A stretch of 64,000 nucleotides of DNA from AC-32 sp963715575 (lineage in GTDB: Bacteria > Actinomycetota > Thermoleophilia > Gaiellales > Gaiellaceae). Numbering within the stretch: position 1 is the stretch's first letter; each line of letters begins with the position of its first letter. Below are positions 8,098 to 16,211 of this stretch, piece by piece. The position numbers were made by a program, and so were the translations under genes. Under the pieces are notes generated by a model. The model worked only from the letters and a program-made list of their open reading frames with translations. It did no database searches and was not told the DNA's origin. The stretch spans positions 248,001 to 312,000 of the forward strand of contig OY970250.1 in NCBI GenBank assembly GCA_963715575.1. The letters are read 5' to 3'.

Positions 8098-9483
8098 CTA
8101 CTCGGGCTCGTCGGCGGGAGCCTCGGCCTCGGCAGCCGGCTCCGGCTCCGGTTCCGGCTCCTCGGCAGGCTCTTCTGCGGGCGCCTCTTCGGCAACGGGC
8201 TCGTCCACGAGCGCTCCTTCGGCGGCAGGCTCGAGCTCCGGCGCTGCCTCCTCGAGCGGCGGCGCCTCGGGAGCAAGAGAGCTCTCCGGGAAGACCTCCT
8301 CCGAGAGGTCGAGGTTCGGCGTTCCCTCGGCGGGCTCGGCGTCCTCGGCGCGCTCGGTCACGCCCCCGCCCTCGACGCGCTTGAGCGAGAGCGAGAGGCG
8401 GCGCCGCTCGGCGTCGACCTCGATGATCTTCGCCTTCACAGAGTCGCCCTGCGAGACGACCTCGCGCGGGTTCTCGACGTGGTGCTGCGCGAGCTCGGAG
8501 ATGTGCACGAGCCCCTCGACCCCCGGCATGATCTCGACGAAGGCGCCGAAGGTGACGACCTTGGTGACCTTGCCCTCGACCTCGTCGCCTTCGTGGTAGG
8601 TCTCGAGCACCTGCTGCCACGGGTCGCTCTGGGTCTGCTTGAGGCCGAGCGAGATGCGCTGCCGCTCGCGGTCGATGTCGAGCACCTTGACCTTCACGTC
8701 CTGGCCGATCTCGAGCACCTCGGACGGATGGTTCACGTGCGACCAGGAGAGCTCGGAGATGTGAATCAGGCCGTCCATCCCGTCGAGGTCGACGAAGGCG
8801 CCGAAGTCGACGATGTTCGAGATCTGGCCGTCCACGACGTCGCCCGGGTTGAGCCGGTCGAGGATCGCCTGCCGCATCTCCTTGCGCTCGTCCTCGAGCA
8901 CGGCGCGGCGCGAGAGCACGACGTTGTTGCGCGAGCGGTTGAGCTCGATCACCTTGGCGCGCAGCTCCTGGCCGAGGAACTCGTCGAGGTCCTGCACGCG
9001 GCGGATGTCGACCAGCGAGGCGGGCAGGAAGCCGCGCACGCCGAGGTCGAGGATCAGGCCGCCCTTGACGACCTCGATCACCCTGCCGAGCACCGGCTCC
9101 TCCGACTCGGCCGCGCGCTCGATCGCCTTCCACGCCATCTCGAAGCGGGCGCGCTTCTTCGACAGGATCAGGCGGCCCTCCGCGTCCTCCTTCGTCAGCA
9201 CGAGCGCGTCGATCTCGTCGCCGACGCTGACCTCGTCCTCCGGGTTGACCGAGCGCCGGATCGAGAGCTCGGCGACGGGGATCACGCCTTCCGACTTGTA
9301 GCCGATGTCGACGAGCACCTCGTCCTTGTCCACGCGCACGACGGTGCCGTGGACGACCTCGCCCTCGTTGATCGTCGGGAAGGTGGCGTCGTAGTTCGGG
9401 ACGCGCTCGCCGTCCTCCGTCGTCGTCCAGACGGAGTCCTCGTCGAGCTGCGTGCCCTCTCTGTTCACGGTCTCACTGGCCAT
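8098..9483 (-). CDS. rpsA: 30S ribosomal protein S1
   Basis: 461 residues with four S1 RNA-binding repeats at about 40-110, 125-195, 212-282 and 297-367, the last two carrying DFGAFVDLDGMDGLIHISEL and TFGAFVEIMPGVEGLVHISEL-like cores. The final 90 residues are an acidic Glu/Pro/Ala tail. Four repeats is the actinobacterial form, fewer than the six of E. coli. It helps bind mRNA to the ribosome. -10-like TATACT lies 13 nt before the ATG, giving a leader of only a few nucleotides, inside an inverted repeat described separately. Confidence 0.95.
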   Translation of the reverse strand: MASETVNREGTQLDEDSVWTTTEDGERVPNYDATFPTINEGEVVHGTVVRVDKDEVLVDIGYKSEGVIPVAELSIRRSVNPEDEVSVGDEIDALVLTKEDAEGRLILSKKRARFEMAWKAIERAAESEEPVLGRVIEVVKGGLILDLGVRGFLPASLVDIRRVQDLDEFLGQELRAKVIELNRSRNNVVLSRRAVLEDERKEMRQAILDRLNPGDVVDGQISNIVDFGAFVDLDGMDGLIHISELSWSHVNHPSEVLEIGQDVKVKVLDIDRERQRISLGLKQTQSDPWQQVLETYHEGDEVEGKVTKVVTFGAFVEIMPGVEGLVHISELAQHHVENPREVVSQGDSVKAKIIEVDAERRRLSLSLKRVEGGGVTERAEDAEPAEGTPNLDLSEEVFPESSLAPEAPPLEEAAPELEPAAEGALVDEPVAEEAPAEEPAEEPEPEPEPAAEAEAPADEPE

Positions 9484-9486
9484 CGA

Positions 9487-9518
9487 GAAGCCGCTCAGTA
9501 TAGCCGCGGAGCGGCTTC
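9487..9518 (-). promoter_or_regulatory. 10-bp inverted repeat enclosing the rpsA -10
   Basis: GAAGCCGCTC (9487-9496) and GAGCGGCTTC (9509-9518) form a perfect 10-bp inverted repeat whose 12-nt centre holds AGTATA, the complement of the rpsA -10 TATACT. In RNA from polA it would fold just after the polA stop; in DNA it brackets the rpsA promoter. No T tract follows, so a simple intrinsic terminator is less likely. Confidence 0.55.
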
Positions 9519-9534
9519 CCGCCTGGCTTCGCGC

Positions 9535-12096
9535 CTACTGCTTGGCGTCGTTCCAGTCCTCGCCGACGCCGACGTCCACCTCGAGCGGCGGGTCGAGCGG
9601 GTAGGCGCGGCACATCTCCTCGCGCACGAGCGCCTTGATCGCGCTCACCTCGGCGTCCGGAACCTCGAGCAGGAGCTCGTCGTGCACCTGCAGCACCAGG
9701 CGCGCCGCCCGGCCCTCGTCGCGCAGGCGCCGGTGGATCGCCACCATCGCCGCCTTGATCACGTCGGCCGCGGTGCCCTGCATCACCGAGTTGACCGCGA
9801 GCCGCTCGCCGAGCGAGCGCGTCTGGCGGTTCGAGGCGCGGATCTCCGGCACCGGCCGGCGGCGCCCGAGCAGCGTCGTCACGTAGCCGTCGCGCGCGGC
9901 CTGCTCGATCGTCCGCTGGATGAAGTCCTGCACGTGCGGGAAGCGGGCGAGGTAGGCGTCGATGTAGGCCTGCGCCTCCTCGCGCGGGATCTCCAGGTTC
10001 TCGGAGAGGCCGAACGATGAGATGCCGTAGATGATCCCGAAGTTGACCATCTTGGCCACGTTGCGCTCGTCCTTCGTCAGCGCCGAGCGTTCCTTGCCGA
10101 GCACCTCGGCCGCGGTCGCCGCGTGGATGTCCTCGCCGGCCTCGAAGGCCTCGCGCAGCTTCGGCTCGCCGGAGACGTGCGCCAGGATCCGCAGCTCGAC
10201 CTGCGAGTAGTCGGCCGAGAGCAGCTTGTGCCCGGCCTCGGCGACGAAGGCGGAGCGGATCTCGCGGCCGAGCTCGGTGCGGATCGGAATCGCCTGCAGG
10301 TTCGGGCTCGTGGTCGAGAGCCGCCCGGTCGCGGCGACGGCCTGGTTGAAGGTCGTGTGCAGCCGGCCGTCCTCGCCGATCAGGGTCGGCAGCGGGCCGA
10401 GGTAGGTATTGAGCAGCTTTGAGTACTCGCGCCACTCCTCGATCACGCCGACGAGCTCGTGCTCGCCGCGGATCGAGCGCAGCACGCGCGTGTCGGTCGA
10501 GTAGCCGGTCTTGCCCTTGCGGCCGGGGGTGAGCTGCAGCTTGTCGAATAGGATCCGGGCCACCTGCTGCGTCGAGCCGAGCATGAACTCCTCGCCCGCG
10601 AGCTCGTACGCCTTCGCCTCGAGCTCCTCGACCCGGTCGGCCAGGCGGGCCGTGATCTCGCCCATCCGGTAGGTGTCGACCTTGACGCCGGCCGACTCCA
10701 TCGCGGCCAGCACCGCGGTCAGCGGCAGCTCGATCTCGCGGTAGAGCGACTCGGCCCCGCGCTCGCGGACGCGCTCCAGCATCGGCTCGCGCAGCCGCAG
10801 CGTCGCGGCCGCGTGGCGGACGAGCGCGGCGGTCTCCTCCTCGGCCTCGGGCACCGGCAGCAGCTCGACGCCGTACTCGGCGGCGAGGTCGTCCAGCGCG
10901 TACTCGGCCCGGCCGGGCTCGATCAGGTAGGCGAGGATCATCGTGTCGTCTGTCGCCTGGACTCGCAGCGACTTGGCGTCGTGCGCGACCAGCTCGCCCT
11001 CGAGCCGCTCGGGCCTCGGCGAGATGACCACCTCGTCGCCGGCCGCGACGGCGATCCGGTCCGCGTCAGCGGCGATCCCAGCGGCCCGACCAGCAAGTAA
11101 CAGACTGTTACTTAGTTCTTCGCGCCAGGGGACCTCGACACCCGTTGGTACGACGGTGGCCGCGGCGGGCAGGGCCTCGTCAAGCTCGTCCACGCGGTTG
11201 AGCAGGTTGCGGAACTCGAAGCGCCGGAACATCTCCTTCAGCTGCGAGCGGTCGGGCGGCGAGAGCACGACCTCGGCCGGGTCGAAGTCGAGCTCGAGGT
11301 CGCGCCGCATCGTCGCCAGCTCCTTCGCCGCGCGGGCCTGGTCGGCGTGCTCGCGGATCGACTTCGAGCGGGCCGGCGTCAGCTCGTCCACGTGCGCGAG
11401 CACCTCCTCCAGCGAGCCGTACTGGGCGACCAGCTGGCCGGCGGTCTTGTCGCCGATCCCGGGGACGCCGGGGATGTTGTCGGAGGCGTCGCCCTTCAGG
11501 CCGATGAAGTCCGGCACCTGCTCGGGCTTGATTCCCAGCCGCAGCTCGACGCGCTCGGGCGTGTAGACGTGGACGTCGGAGACGCCGCGCGGGGTCATCA
11601 TCAGCGCGACGTTGTCGCTCACGAGCTGGAAAGCGTCGCGGTCGGTCGAGACGACCGTCGTCTTGATCCCGGCCTCGTCGGCGCGATGGGCGAGCGTGGC
11701 GATCACGTCGTCCGCCTCCCAGCCCTCGAACTCGAGGTTGCGGTAGCCGAAGGCCTCGACGATCGGCCGGAAGTACGGGAACTGCTCCCGCAGCAGGTCC
11801 GGCATCGGCTTGCGCTCGATCTTGTAGGTCTCGAGCTGCTCGGTCCGGTGCACCGGCCGCGTGTCCCAGGCGACCGCCACGCCCTTCGGCCGGTAGTCGG
11901 CGAGCAGCTTGAAGAGCATGTTGGCGAAGCCGAGCAGCGCGTTCGTGGCGAAGCCCTCGCTCGTGGCGAGCTCTTCCGGGAGGGCGTAGAAGGCGCGGTA
12001 GGCGAGGTTGTTGCCGTCGACGAGGAAGAGCTCGGAGTCGCGCGCAGGGCCGTCGTCGAGCTGCAGCTCCTCTCCCGTCAGCGTCTTCGGCGACAT
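9535..12096 (-). CDS. polA: DNA polymerase I
   Basis: 853 residues. An N-terminal 5'-3' exonuclease (about 1-300; GLKGDASDNIPGVPGIGDKT), a middle 3'-5' exonuclease-like domain, and a C-terminal polymerase with motif A LLSADYSQVELRILAH, motif B RNVAKMVNFGIIYG and motif C LVLQVHDELLLEVP. The acidic residues of a working proofreading site (DTE-type Exo I) are not visible in the middle domain, as in other Gram-positive PolA, so proofreading is probably absent. Replaces RNA primers and fills repair gaps. Leaderless-type TAGACT lies 7 nt before the ATG. Confidence 0.96.
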   Translation of the reverse strand: MSPKTLTGEELQLDDGPARDSELFLVDGNNLAYRAFYALPEELATSEGFATNALLGFANMLFKLLADYRPKGVAVAWDTRPVHRTEQLETYKIERKPMPDLLREQFPYFRPIVEAFGYRNLEFEGWEADDVIATLAHRADEAGIKTTVVSTDRDAFQLVSDNVALMMTPRGVSDVHVYTPERVELRLGIKPEQVPDFIGLKGDASDNIPGVPGIGDKTAGQLVAQYGSLEEVLAHVDELTPARSKSIREHADQARAAKELATMRRDLELDFDPAEVVLSPPDRSQLKEMFRRFEFRNLLNRVDELDEALPAAATVVPTGVEVPWREELSNSLLLAGRAAGIAADADRIAVAAGDEVVISPRPERLEGELVAHDAKSLRVQATDDTMILAYLIEPGRAEYALDDLAAEYGVELLPVPEAEEETAALVRHAAATLRLREPMLERVRERGAESLYREIELPLTAVLAAMESAGVKVDTYRMGEITARLADRVEELEAKAYELAGEEFMLGSTQQVARILFDKLQLTPGRKGKTGYSTDTRVLRSIRGEHELVGVIEEWREYSKLLNTYLGPLPTLIGEDGRLHTTFNQAVAATGRLSTTSPNLQAIPIRTELGREIRSAFVAEAGHKLLSADYSQVELRILAHVSGEPKLREAFEAGEDIHAATAAEVLGKERSALTKDERNVAKMVNFGIIYGISSFGLSENLEIPREEAQAYIDAYLARFPHVQDFIQRTIEQAARDGYVTTLLGRRRPVPEIRASNRQTRSLGERLAVNSVMQGTAADVIKAAMVAIHRRLRDEGRAARLVLQVHDELLLEVPDAEVSAIKALVREEMCRAYPLDPPLEVDVGVGEDWNDAKQ

Positions 12097-12109
12097 CTCT
12101 GCGAGTCTA
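12097..12109 (-). promoter_or_regulatory. -10-like TAGACT 7 nt before polA ATG
   Basis: TAGACT (12109..12104), CGCAGAG, then ATG. There is no Shine-Dalgarno sequence. The divergent GNAT gene starts at 12116, so this 19-bp gap serves both directions. Confidence 0.5.
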
Positions 12110-12115
12110 CGTCCC

Positions 12116-13051
12116 GTGGCCGGGCTCGAGATCGTCCCCTTTACCGACGCGCATCTGGACGACGCGGCGGCCCTGCTCGCGGCCCGTCACGCACGGCATC
12201 GAGAGGCCGAGCCGCTGCTGCCGGAGCTCGGCGACCCGCGTGAAGCGATCGAGCGCGAATGGCGTGCCGAGGGCGCGACCGGCGTCTCCGCGAGCCGCGG
12301 CTCGGAGCCGGTCGGCTACCTCGTGGGCGCACCGTTCACGATCGGATCGGCCGCTCCCTGGATGCGCGCGAACGTCGCGGGGCAGGCAATCGAGGGCGAC
12401 CGGGAGGCGATGCGCGACGTCTACGCAGCGGCGGCTCGGCGCTGGGTCGAGGACGGCCTTACCCACCACGCGGTCTTCGTGCCCTCCCACGATGCCGAGC
12501 TGGTCGATGCCTGGTTTCGGCTCTCGTTCGGGGCCAGCGCCTACCTGGCCATGCGCGAGACCGGCCCGGAGGAGCCGTTCGACGCGGACGTCGAGATCAG
12601 GAACGGGACGCCCGACGACTACGAGCACGCCGCGCGGCTCGAGCTCGAAATGTCGGCGGCGATGATCCCGTCACCGAGCTTCTCGGACGTCGGGCTGCAG
12701 ACGTTCGAGGAGGTCCTGGCCGAATGGCGCGAGGACGACAACGGCGAGTTCGAGCTGTTCGTCGCCGAGCGCGACGGGCGGGTCGTGGGGCAGTTCCTGC
12801 TCTACCGTCGGCCGCCGGATCTGCGTGTCCCGACGGAGAGCATCGACCTCGCCCAGGCCTCGACCGAGCCGGAGGCGCGCGGGACCGGCGTCGGGCGGGC
12901 GCTGACCGCGCACGTGATCCGCTGGGCCTACGAGCACGGCCATCCGGTGATGACGACCGACTGGCGGGCGACGAACCTCTGGGCCTCCCGCTTCTGGCCC
13001 CGCCGCGGCTTCCGCCCGTCGTTCATCCGGCTCTATCGCTCGATTCCGTAG
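12116..13051 (+). CDS. GNAT acetyltransferase, two GNAT-like halves
   Basis: 311 residues. The N-terminal half (about 1-150) is a degenerate GNAT-like domain and the C-terminal half (about 160-310) a complete one, with the acetyl-CoA loop EARGTGVGRALTAHVIRWA at about 255-273 and a C-terminal WATNLWASRFWPRRGF-like end. It should transfer an acetyl group to an amine of unknown identity. GTG 12116 is chosen because similarity begins there (GLEIVPFTDAHLDDA); upstream sequence is inside polA. The stop TAG overlaps the GTG of the next gene by one base, so the two are coupled. Confidence 0.8.
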   Translation: MAGLEIVPFTDAHLDDAAALLAARHARHREAEPLLPELGDPREAIEREWRAEGATGVSASRGSEPVGYLVGAPFTIGSAAPWMRANVAGQAIEGDREAMRDVYAAAARRWVEDGLTHHAVFVPSHDAELVDAWFRLSFGASAYLAMRETGPEEPFDADVEIRNGTPDDYEHAARLELEMSAAMIPSPSFSDVGLQTFEEVLAEWREDDNGEFELFVAERDGRVVGQFLLYRRPPDLRVPTESIDLAQASTEPEARGTGVGRALTAHVIRWAYEHGHPVMTTDWRATNLWASRFWPRRGFRPSFIRLYRSIP

Positions 13052-14562
13052 TGGCGCAACGCGTCCCGCTGCTCTTCGGCACGCGCCTGACCGTCGTCGA
13101 CGTTCCCGACGACGCGGTCGTGCTGCGGCCGCCCCCGCCCGGCGAGCCGGTTGCCGACGTGCGCGCGGCGGTGCGCGACGCCTTGCGCTTCCCGCTCGCG
13201 GGCGAGCCGCTCGAGGCGCTCGTGACGCGTGGCGGGCGGGCGACGATCGTGGTCGAGCCGCCTGCGCTGCCGCTTCCGGGCGCGCTGAACGACCCGCGGC
13301 AGGCTGCGCTCGCGGCCACCTCGGCTGAGCTCGAGCGGGCCGGCATCCCGACCGAGCGGCAGACGCTGCTCGTCTCCACGGGGCTGACGCGCCGGCCCCA
13401 GCAGCGCGAGCTCGAGCGGCTGTGCATCGTCTCCCCCGGCTTCGCCCGCCGCTTTCACGGCACCGTCGAGATCCAGGACGCCGAGAGCCCCGACCTCGCC
13501 GAGCTCGAGCCGGCCGGGCACACGCCGCTGGCCGTCCACCGCGCGCTCGTTGAGACCGACCTGGTGCTGACAGTCAGCGGCGCCGAGACGGTGCTCGACG
13601 GCGGGCCGTCGCTGCTGCTCGGCTGCGGCGGCGCCGAGGCGCTACGCGCCGCGACCGCGTATTCGCTGCTCGAGTCCGGCGCCTCGCAGGGCTGGCGGCT
13701 GGCGATGCAGCTCGAGCGCCGGCTCACCGACCGCCTGCCCGTGATCGGCGTCTCGCTCGTGCTCGACCAGCCGCGCCTCGGCGGCGCCGCCCGCGGCTAC
13801 CCGTACGAGCCGGAGGCAATCGAGCGGATCGCGCGCTCCCCGCGCGTGCGCGGCTTCTCGCTGCTCCCGGGCGTGCTCCGCAACCGGGCGATCCGCTCCG
13901 TGCGCCGTGACCTGAGCGCCACTGCCGCATACGCCGGGCCGCCCGCGGTGGCGCACGCCGAGGCGTTGCTGCGCGCTGTCGAGGCGCGCTCGGCGGCGCT
14001 CGACGAGCGGCTCGACGCGATCGTGATCGGGATCCCGCGGACGACGCCGCACCTGCCGCGCGAGCGGCCGAACCCGCTGCTGGCCGCCTACCTGGCGCTC
14101 GGGCTGGCGCTGCGTCTCTGGCGCGAGGCGTTCCCGCTGGTCGAGGGCGGGACCGTGATCATGCTGCACCGCTTCCACCGCCATTTCGCCCACCCGACCC
14201 AGCAGCCCTACCGGACGATCTTCCACGCGCTCAGCACCGGCCCGCGCGAGCCCGAGGAGCTGCTCGGGGCCGAGCGCCAGGCCGTCGCCGACGAGCGCGC
14301 GATCGACGAGTATCGCCGGGGCCGCACCTGCCACCCGCTGCTGCCGTTCGCCGACTGGGCCGGCTGCGCGCCGGCGCTCGGCCGGCTCGGCTCGGTGGTC
14401 GTGGCCGGCTGCCGCGACGCCGTCGCCGCCCGCCAGCTCGGCTTCGTCCCGGTGCGCAACCTGCAGGCCGGGCTCGAGATGGCCCACGGCCGCGCCGGGG
14501 GCCGCGCCCGCGTCGGCTACCTCCTCTCCCCGCCTTACTTTCCCATCAGGGTCCAGAGCTAA
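13051..14562 (+). CDS. LarA-like (DUF2088) protein lacking racemase residues
   Basis: 503 residues, compared with about 425 for LarA lactate racemase. The overall order fits LarA: an N-terminal GTRLTVVDVP segment, the STGLTRRPQQRELERL stretch that aligns with the LarA ATGxHRPxxxEEL motif, VETDLVLTVSGAE, then a C-terminal Rossmann-like half with GGTVIML. However, the catalytic His of ATGFHRP is a Thr/Arg here, and the SHFFAGFSGGRK region with the cofactor-binding Lys is replaced by LDGGPSLLLGCGG. A nickel-pincer racemase is therefore unlikely. Function unknown; coupled to the preceding acetyltransferase. Confidence 0.6.
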   Translation: MAQRVPLLFGTRLTVVDVPDDAVVLRPPPPGEPVADVRAAVRDALRFPLAGEPLEALVTRGGRATIVVEPPALPLPGALNDPRQAALAATSAELERAGIPTERQTLLVSTGLTRRPQQRELERLCIVSPGFARRFHGTVEIQDAESPDLAELEPAGHTPLAVHRALVETDLVLTVSGAETVLDGGPSLLLGCGGAEALRAATAYSLLESGASQGWRLAMQLERRLTDRLPVIGVSLVLDQPRLGGAARGYPYEPEAIERIARSPRVRGFSLLPGVLRNRAIRSVRRDLSATAAYAGPPAVAHAEALLRAVEARSAALDERLDAIVIGIPRTTPHLPRERPNPLLAAYLALGLALRLWREAFPLVEGGTVIMLHRFHRHFAHPTQQPYRTIFHALSTGPREPEELLGAERQAVADERAIDEYRRGRTCHPLLPFADWAGCAPALGRLGSVVVAGCRDAVAARQLGFVPVRNLQAGLEMAHGRAGGRARVGYLLSPPYFPIRVQS

Positions 14563-14583
14563 GGGCGTCGCTTGCGATGCCCG

Positions 14584-14621
14584 TTTCAGGACGGCGGGCT
14601 TTGCTCGTCGACCGTCTGAAA
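14584..14621. terminator. inverted repeat between convergent genes
   Basis: TTTCAGGACGG (14584-14594) and CCGTCTGAAA (14612-14621) pair with one bulged base around a 17-nt loop. It lies in the only gap (96 bp) between the LarA-like gene and livF, which converge, and probably ends transcription from both sides. Nothing else is visible in this gap. Confidence 0.5.
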
Positions 14622-14658
14622 TGACCGATCGATGCGTTAGAAGGCCGCGCTACGGCAA

Positions 14659-15393
14659 CTACGTCTCGCCCAGATAGGCCTTACGCACCTGCTCGTTCTG
14701 GCGCAGGCTCTTGGCGTCGTCGGTGAGGGCGACGTGCCCGGTCTCGAGGACGTAGCCGCGATCGGCCGCGTCGAGGGCCATCAGGGCGTTCTGCTCGACG
14801 AGCAGGATCGTCGTTCCCTGCTCGTTGATCTCGTGGACGATCTCGAAGATCTTCTCGACGAAGATCGGCGCCAGCCCCATCGACGGCTCATCGAGCATCA
14901 GCAGCTGCGGGCGGGCCATCAGCGCCCGGCCGATCGCGCACATCTGCTGCTCGCCGCCGGACATCGTCCCGGCGCGCTGGCTCTTGCGCTCGGCCAGCCG
15001 TGGGAAGAGGCCGTAGACGCGGTCGAGGTCCTCGCGGATCTGCTTGCGGTCGCTGCGCTGGAAGGCCCCCATCTCGAGGTTCTCGATCACCGTCATGTGC
15101 GGGAACAGCCGGCGGCCCTCAGGCGACTGCGAGATGCCCATGCCGACGATCTCATGCGGCGGCCGGCGGGTGATGTCCTGGCCGCGGAACGTGATCGACC
15201 CTTCCCGCGGCTGGTTGAGGCCGTTGATCGAGCGCAGGGTCGTCGACTTGCCCGCCCCGTTTGCGCCGATCAGCGTGACGATCTCGCCCTCGCGCACGTC
15301 GATCGAGATGCCCTTCAGCGCCTCGATCGTGCCGTAGAAGGTGTGCATGTTCTCGACCTTCAGCAGGACGTCGCCGGTGGAGCGCTCGCTCAC
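14659..15393 (-). CDS. livF: branched-chain amino acid ABC transporter ATPase LivF
   Basis: 244 residues. Walker A GANGAGKS at about 43-50, Q-loop, signature SGGEQQMC near 147, Walker B LLMLDEP near 169, and the LivF-type ending VLETGHVAL. Energises uptake through LivH/LivM together with LivG. Its ATG overlaps the livG stop (ATGA). Last gene of the livKHMGF operon, followed by the inverted repeat at 14584-14621. Confidence 0.93.
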   Translation of the reverse strand: MSERSTGDVLLKVENMHTFYGTIEALKGISIDVREGEIVTLIGANGAGKSTTLRSINGLNQPREGSITFRGQDITRRPPHEIVGMGISQSPEGRRLFPHMTVIENLEMGAFQRSDRKQIREDLDRVYGLFPRLAERKSQRAGTMSGGEQQMCAIGRALMARPQLLMLDEPSMGLAPIFVEKIFEIVHEINEQGTTILLVEQNALMALDAADRGYVLETGHVALTDDAKSLRQNEQVRKAYLGET

Positions 15394-16211
15394 TGGGTCG
15401 CCGCCTTCCCGAGATAGGCCTCGATCACGCGCTCGTCCTTCTGGATCTCCTGCGGCGCGCCCTCGGCGATCTTCTCGCCGTAGTCGAGCACGGTCACGCG
15501 GTCGGAGATCCCCATCACGACCTTCATGTCGTGCTCGATCAGCAGGATCGAGACCGGCCGCTCCTCACGCAGCTTGGAGACGAAGTCCATGAAGGTGACC
15601 GTCTCCTGCGGGTTCATCCCCGCCGTCGGCTCGTCGAGCAGGAGCAGCTTCGGCTCGGTCGCCAGCGCGCGTGCGACCTCGAGCCGCCGCTGGTCGCCGT
15701 ACGAGAGCGACTCGGCGAGCTCGTCGTCGACCCCGCGCAGGTCGGAATAGCGCAGCAGCTCGCGCGCCTTCTCGGCCGCCTCGCGCTCCTCGCGGCGGAC
15801 CCGCGGAAGCCCGAAGACCGAGCCGATGATCCCGCCCGACAGCCGGGAGTGCATCCCGACGAGCACGTTCTCGAGCGCCGTCATCTGGGGGAAGAGTCGG
15901 ATGTTCTGGAAGGTGCGGCCGACGCCGCGCTCGGTGATCGCGTGCGGGGGCTTGTTCGTGACGTCCTCGCCGTCGAAGGTGATCTGGCCGTCGGTGACCT
16001 TGTAGAGGCCGGTCAGCGTGTTGAAGAAGGTCGTCTTGCCGGCGCCGTTCGGGCCGATCAGGCTGACGATCGAGCGCATCGGGATGGTGAAGGTCAGGTC
16101 GTTGACGGCGACCAGGCCGCCGAACTCCTTGCGCACGTCGGCCGCGACGAGCAGGTCGCCCTTGGTGACGACGGGCGTCGTTGCCGGCGCCGGGGTGGGC
16201 TGCTCGCTCAT
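15390..16211 (-). CDS. livG: branched-chain amino acid ABC transporter ATPase LivG
   Basis: 273 residues. A polar N-terminal extension of about 20 residues precedes the ATPase core: Walker A GPNGAGKTT near 55-63, signature LSYGDQRRLEVARAL, Walker B LLLLDEPTAGMNP, and the LivG-type NIRLFPQMTALENV. ATG at 16211 overlaps the livM stop (ATGA). The much longer open frame upstream is antisense-type low-complexity sequence inside livM and was ignored. Confidence 0.93.
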   Translation of the reverse strand: MSEQPTPAPATTPVVTKGDLLVAADVRKEFGGLVAVNDLTFTIPMRSIVSLIGPNGAGKTTFFNTLTGLYKVTDGQITFDGEDVTNKPPHAITERGVGRTFQNIRLFPQMTALENVLVGMHSRLSGGIIGSVFGLPRVRREEREAAEKARELLRYSDLRGVDDELAESLSYGDQRRLEVARALATEPKLLLLDEPTAGMNPQETVTFMDFVSKLREERPVSILLIEHDMKVVMGISDRVTVLDYGEKIAEGAPQEIQKDERVIEAYLGKAATQ

